From Planctomycetota bacterium (GTDB lineage: Bacteria; Planctomycetota; Phycisphaerae; FEN-1346; JAACEH01), in assembly GCA_016935955.1 (NCBI GenBank), contig JAFGPY010000231.1:1-31440 (forward strand): 31,440 nt of DNA, given 5' to 3'. The notes beneath the pieces were generated by a model. That model did not search any database and was not told the DNA's origin. It saw only the letters and a program-made list of their open reading frames with translations. Below, one piece after another: positions 30,361 through 31,440 of the stretch. Positions within the stretch are counted from its first letter, which is position 1. Every line of letters begins with the position of its first letter. The position numbers and the translations under genes were made by a program.

Positions 30361-30468
30361 TTTACTTAACCGATTGAAGACCGTCCGGCGAAGTTGGCAG
30401 GCGTGATCCCACAAGCCCTATACGGAGCATGAGCTCGAAGGGCAATAAAACAGGATTCTTCAAAGCAG
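30361..30468. other. Gene-free junction region, candidate attachment-site neighbourhood
   Basis: About 110 nt between the mobility operon and the first host-like gene. It contains the end of the CGGTT-TACTT-AACCG inverted repeat and otherwise no recognisable gene. The other end of the prophage is outside the window, so no attachment-site duplication can be seen. Confidence 0.3.
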
Positions 30469-30966
30469 CTAGGGCTTTGGTGACGGCTCGACTGGTTGAA
30501 ACACTTGGAGCAGTCTTTCACGGATGGCGCGCCTATCGACCCAGAAGCATGCCACCCATGAGCCGCCTATCACGATGAGCATACAAAGAGCGAACAGGCC
30601 AATCAGCAGGAATGCCACTTCAGACGTCGTCACGGCGGCGAAAAACGAAGCTACGTTAACAATGACCGTGATGCCCGCCAGAACCCCTCCAGCTACAAGG
30701 CCCACGGTCGGTATGGTGAACCGGAGATGTATGATGGTTTCATCTCCATGGGGCTCGAATGATCCATTGCAGACTGCACCTGACGCGGGCAAGAATCGGG
30801 CGCGCGTTACACTAAACCCGTGACCATTCACCCAGCCATCCATGCATCTGTTCACTTCGCTCTGAGAATCCTCGCCTGGCGTCACTTCCCGAGCAAGGCT
30901 TTCCACGAGTTGAGACACTGGCATCGGGGATCTGATCAAGAGGTTTTCGTAAGGTATCAGTCGCAT
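30469..30966 (-). CDS. Probable host membrane protein (165 aa)
   Basis: Two hydrophobic helices, about residues 89-112 (GLVAGGVLAGITVIVNVASF) and 118-143 (VAFLLIGLFALCMLIVIGGS), follow a soluble N-terminal domain with VNRCMDGWVNGHGFSVTRAR. The C-terminus is charged and ends PVEPSPKP. No family is recognised. Codon use is less GC-rich than in the phage genes. The start is uncertain: ATG 30966 or 30924 (MPVSQLVESL), neither with a strong Shine-Dalgarno. Its position beyond the recombinase operon suggests it is chromosomal. Confidence 0.55.
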   Translation of the reverse strand: MRLIPYENLLIRSPMPVSQLVESLAREVTPGEDSQSEVNRCMDGWVNGHGFSVTRARFLPASGAVCNGSFEPHGDETIIHLRFTIPTVGLVAGGVLAGITVIVNVASFFAAVTTSEVAFLLIGLFALCMLIVIGGSWVACFWVDRRAIRERLLQVFQPVEPSPKP

Positions 30967-31272
30967 TCACAGTCTGCCAAGAGCACTCAGGAAGGTGCCA
31001 TGACCGCATCCAGCCAAGCCAGGCGCATTGACAATACCAAGCCACCCGAACACCGTCCAGCGAAACTTGATCGCCCGACCATCCCCCGTCTGGCGAACCA
31101 AGCACGCCCGACCTCCTCATAACCCGAGCCTACATTCTCGGTAGAGACACAGAGACTTTGGGCCAATCGGGGTGCCATGACGGGTGCTATCGCCGCGGCG
31201 GCATGTCTCCCATGTGTCTCTGCCCGAACCGAGAGACTGCTGCCTTGCTCGTAACCCGTTGCCACACAGGGC
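30967..31272. other. Gene-free stretch
   Basis: About 300 nt with no convincing coding frame, ribosome-binding site or repeat. Short open frames exist on both strands but have no start signals or recognisable protein features. Confidence 0.5.
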
Positions 31273-31312
31273 GTAAAAAGCGAAACGCCGCGACCGGTTG
31301 GCCACGGCGTTT
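31273..31312 (-). terminator. Intrinsic terminator downstream of tRNA-fMet
   Basis: On the minus strand AAACGCCG pairs with CGGCGTTT around a 14-nt region that can extend the stem, followed by CGCTTTTTACG. It lies about 40 nt past the tRNA. A smaller hairpin GGGAGC/GCTCCC lies between them (about 31325-31345). Confidence 0.75.
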
Positions 31313-31353
31313 CTGATAACCACAGGGGAGCCAATGTTTGCTCCCGGATTGGT

Positions 31354-31430
<77 letters not shown>

Positions 31431-31440
31431 ATCTATTCGA

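Noticed and set aside
30820..31122. Plus-strand 100-aa frame near the right edge
   Set aside because: No start signal, no domain, and it overlaps the putative minus-strand membrane protein gene.

Overview
The window is a GC-rich stretch of bacterial chromosome. It carries most of a temperate siphovirus-type prophage that runs off the left edge, and about 1 kb of host DNA ending in an initiator tRNA at the right edge. Several accessory phage proteins resemble, from memory, families common in Planctomycetota prophages (DUF2924 plus serine recombinase, fused capsid protease and major capsid, small conserved hypotheticals). I therefore suggest a planctomycete host with moderate confidence; no host marker gene proves it.

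Layout, left to right. At 1-5954 (minus strand) lies the head and packaging module: fused prohead protease/major capsid (cut by the window edge), portal, a gpW-like joiner, a tiny zinc-ribbon protein, the large terminase and a 66-residue protein. At 6086-7540 (plus) are three small genes, one with a HARE-HTH domain. At 7544-16958 (minus) is the replication, recombination and nucleotide module: ParB-domain DNA methyltransferase, primase-polymerase/helicase, SF2 helicase, metallophosphoesterase, DUF4406-type protein, RusA resolvase, a membrane protein, DUF669 protein, a Sak4-like ATPase and a small winged-helix protein. At 17223-18336 are a sigma-70-like factor and a small conserved phage protein. 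At 18538-27562 is an accessory cassette: an unknown 358-residue protein, a retron-like unit (structured leader, XRE-type regulator, reverse transcriptase) and a restriction-modification operon (two methyltransferase-like proteins, a GIY-YIG/helicase nuclease subunit and two unknown genes). At 27529-30282 (minus) is the mobility module: HTH protein, large serine recombinase, DUF2924 protein and a small protein. Then come a putative host membrane-protein gene and tRNA-fMet.

The most interesting result is a regulatory layer. A bipartite element (CGGKCA, 16 nt, then GCATAGGTAACCAATGG, read on the minus strand) occurs three times. It stands in front of the structural genes, the replication/recombination genes and the excision/integration genes. 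I infer it is a promoter class used by the prophage's own sigma factor. The leader of that sigma gene can fold into two mutually exclusive stems, one of which hides its ribosome-binding site. The retron and restriction genes instead have near-perfect host-type promoters (TTGACA, 17 nt, then TAGAAT or TTAAAT). This suggests defence genes are on during lysogeny, while the three lytic modules wait for the sigma switch.

Other DNA-level structures are an array of 20-bp tandem repeats inside the primase gene, whose unit length is not a multiple of three, and a cluster of GAGAAAACCTCA-type repeats beside a long hairpin just downstream of the primase gene. Both are candidate origin or operator regions.
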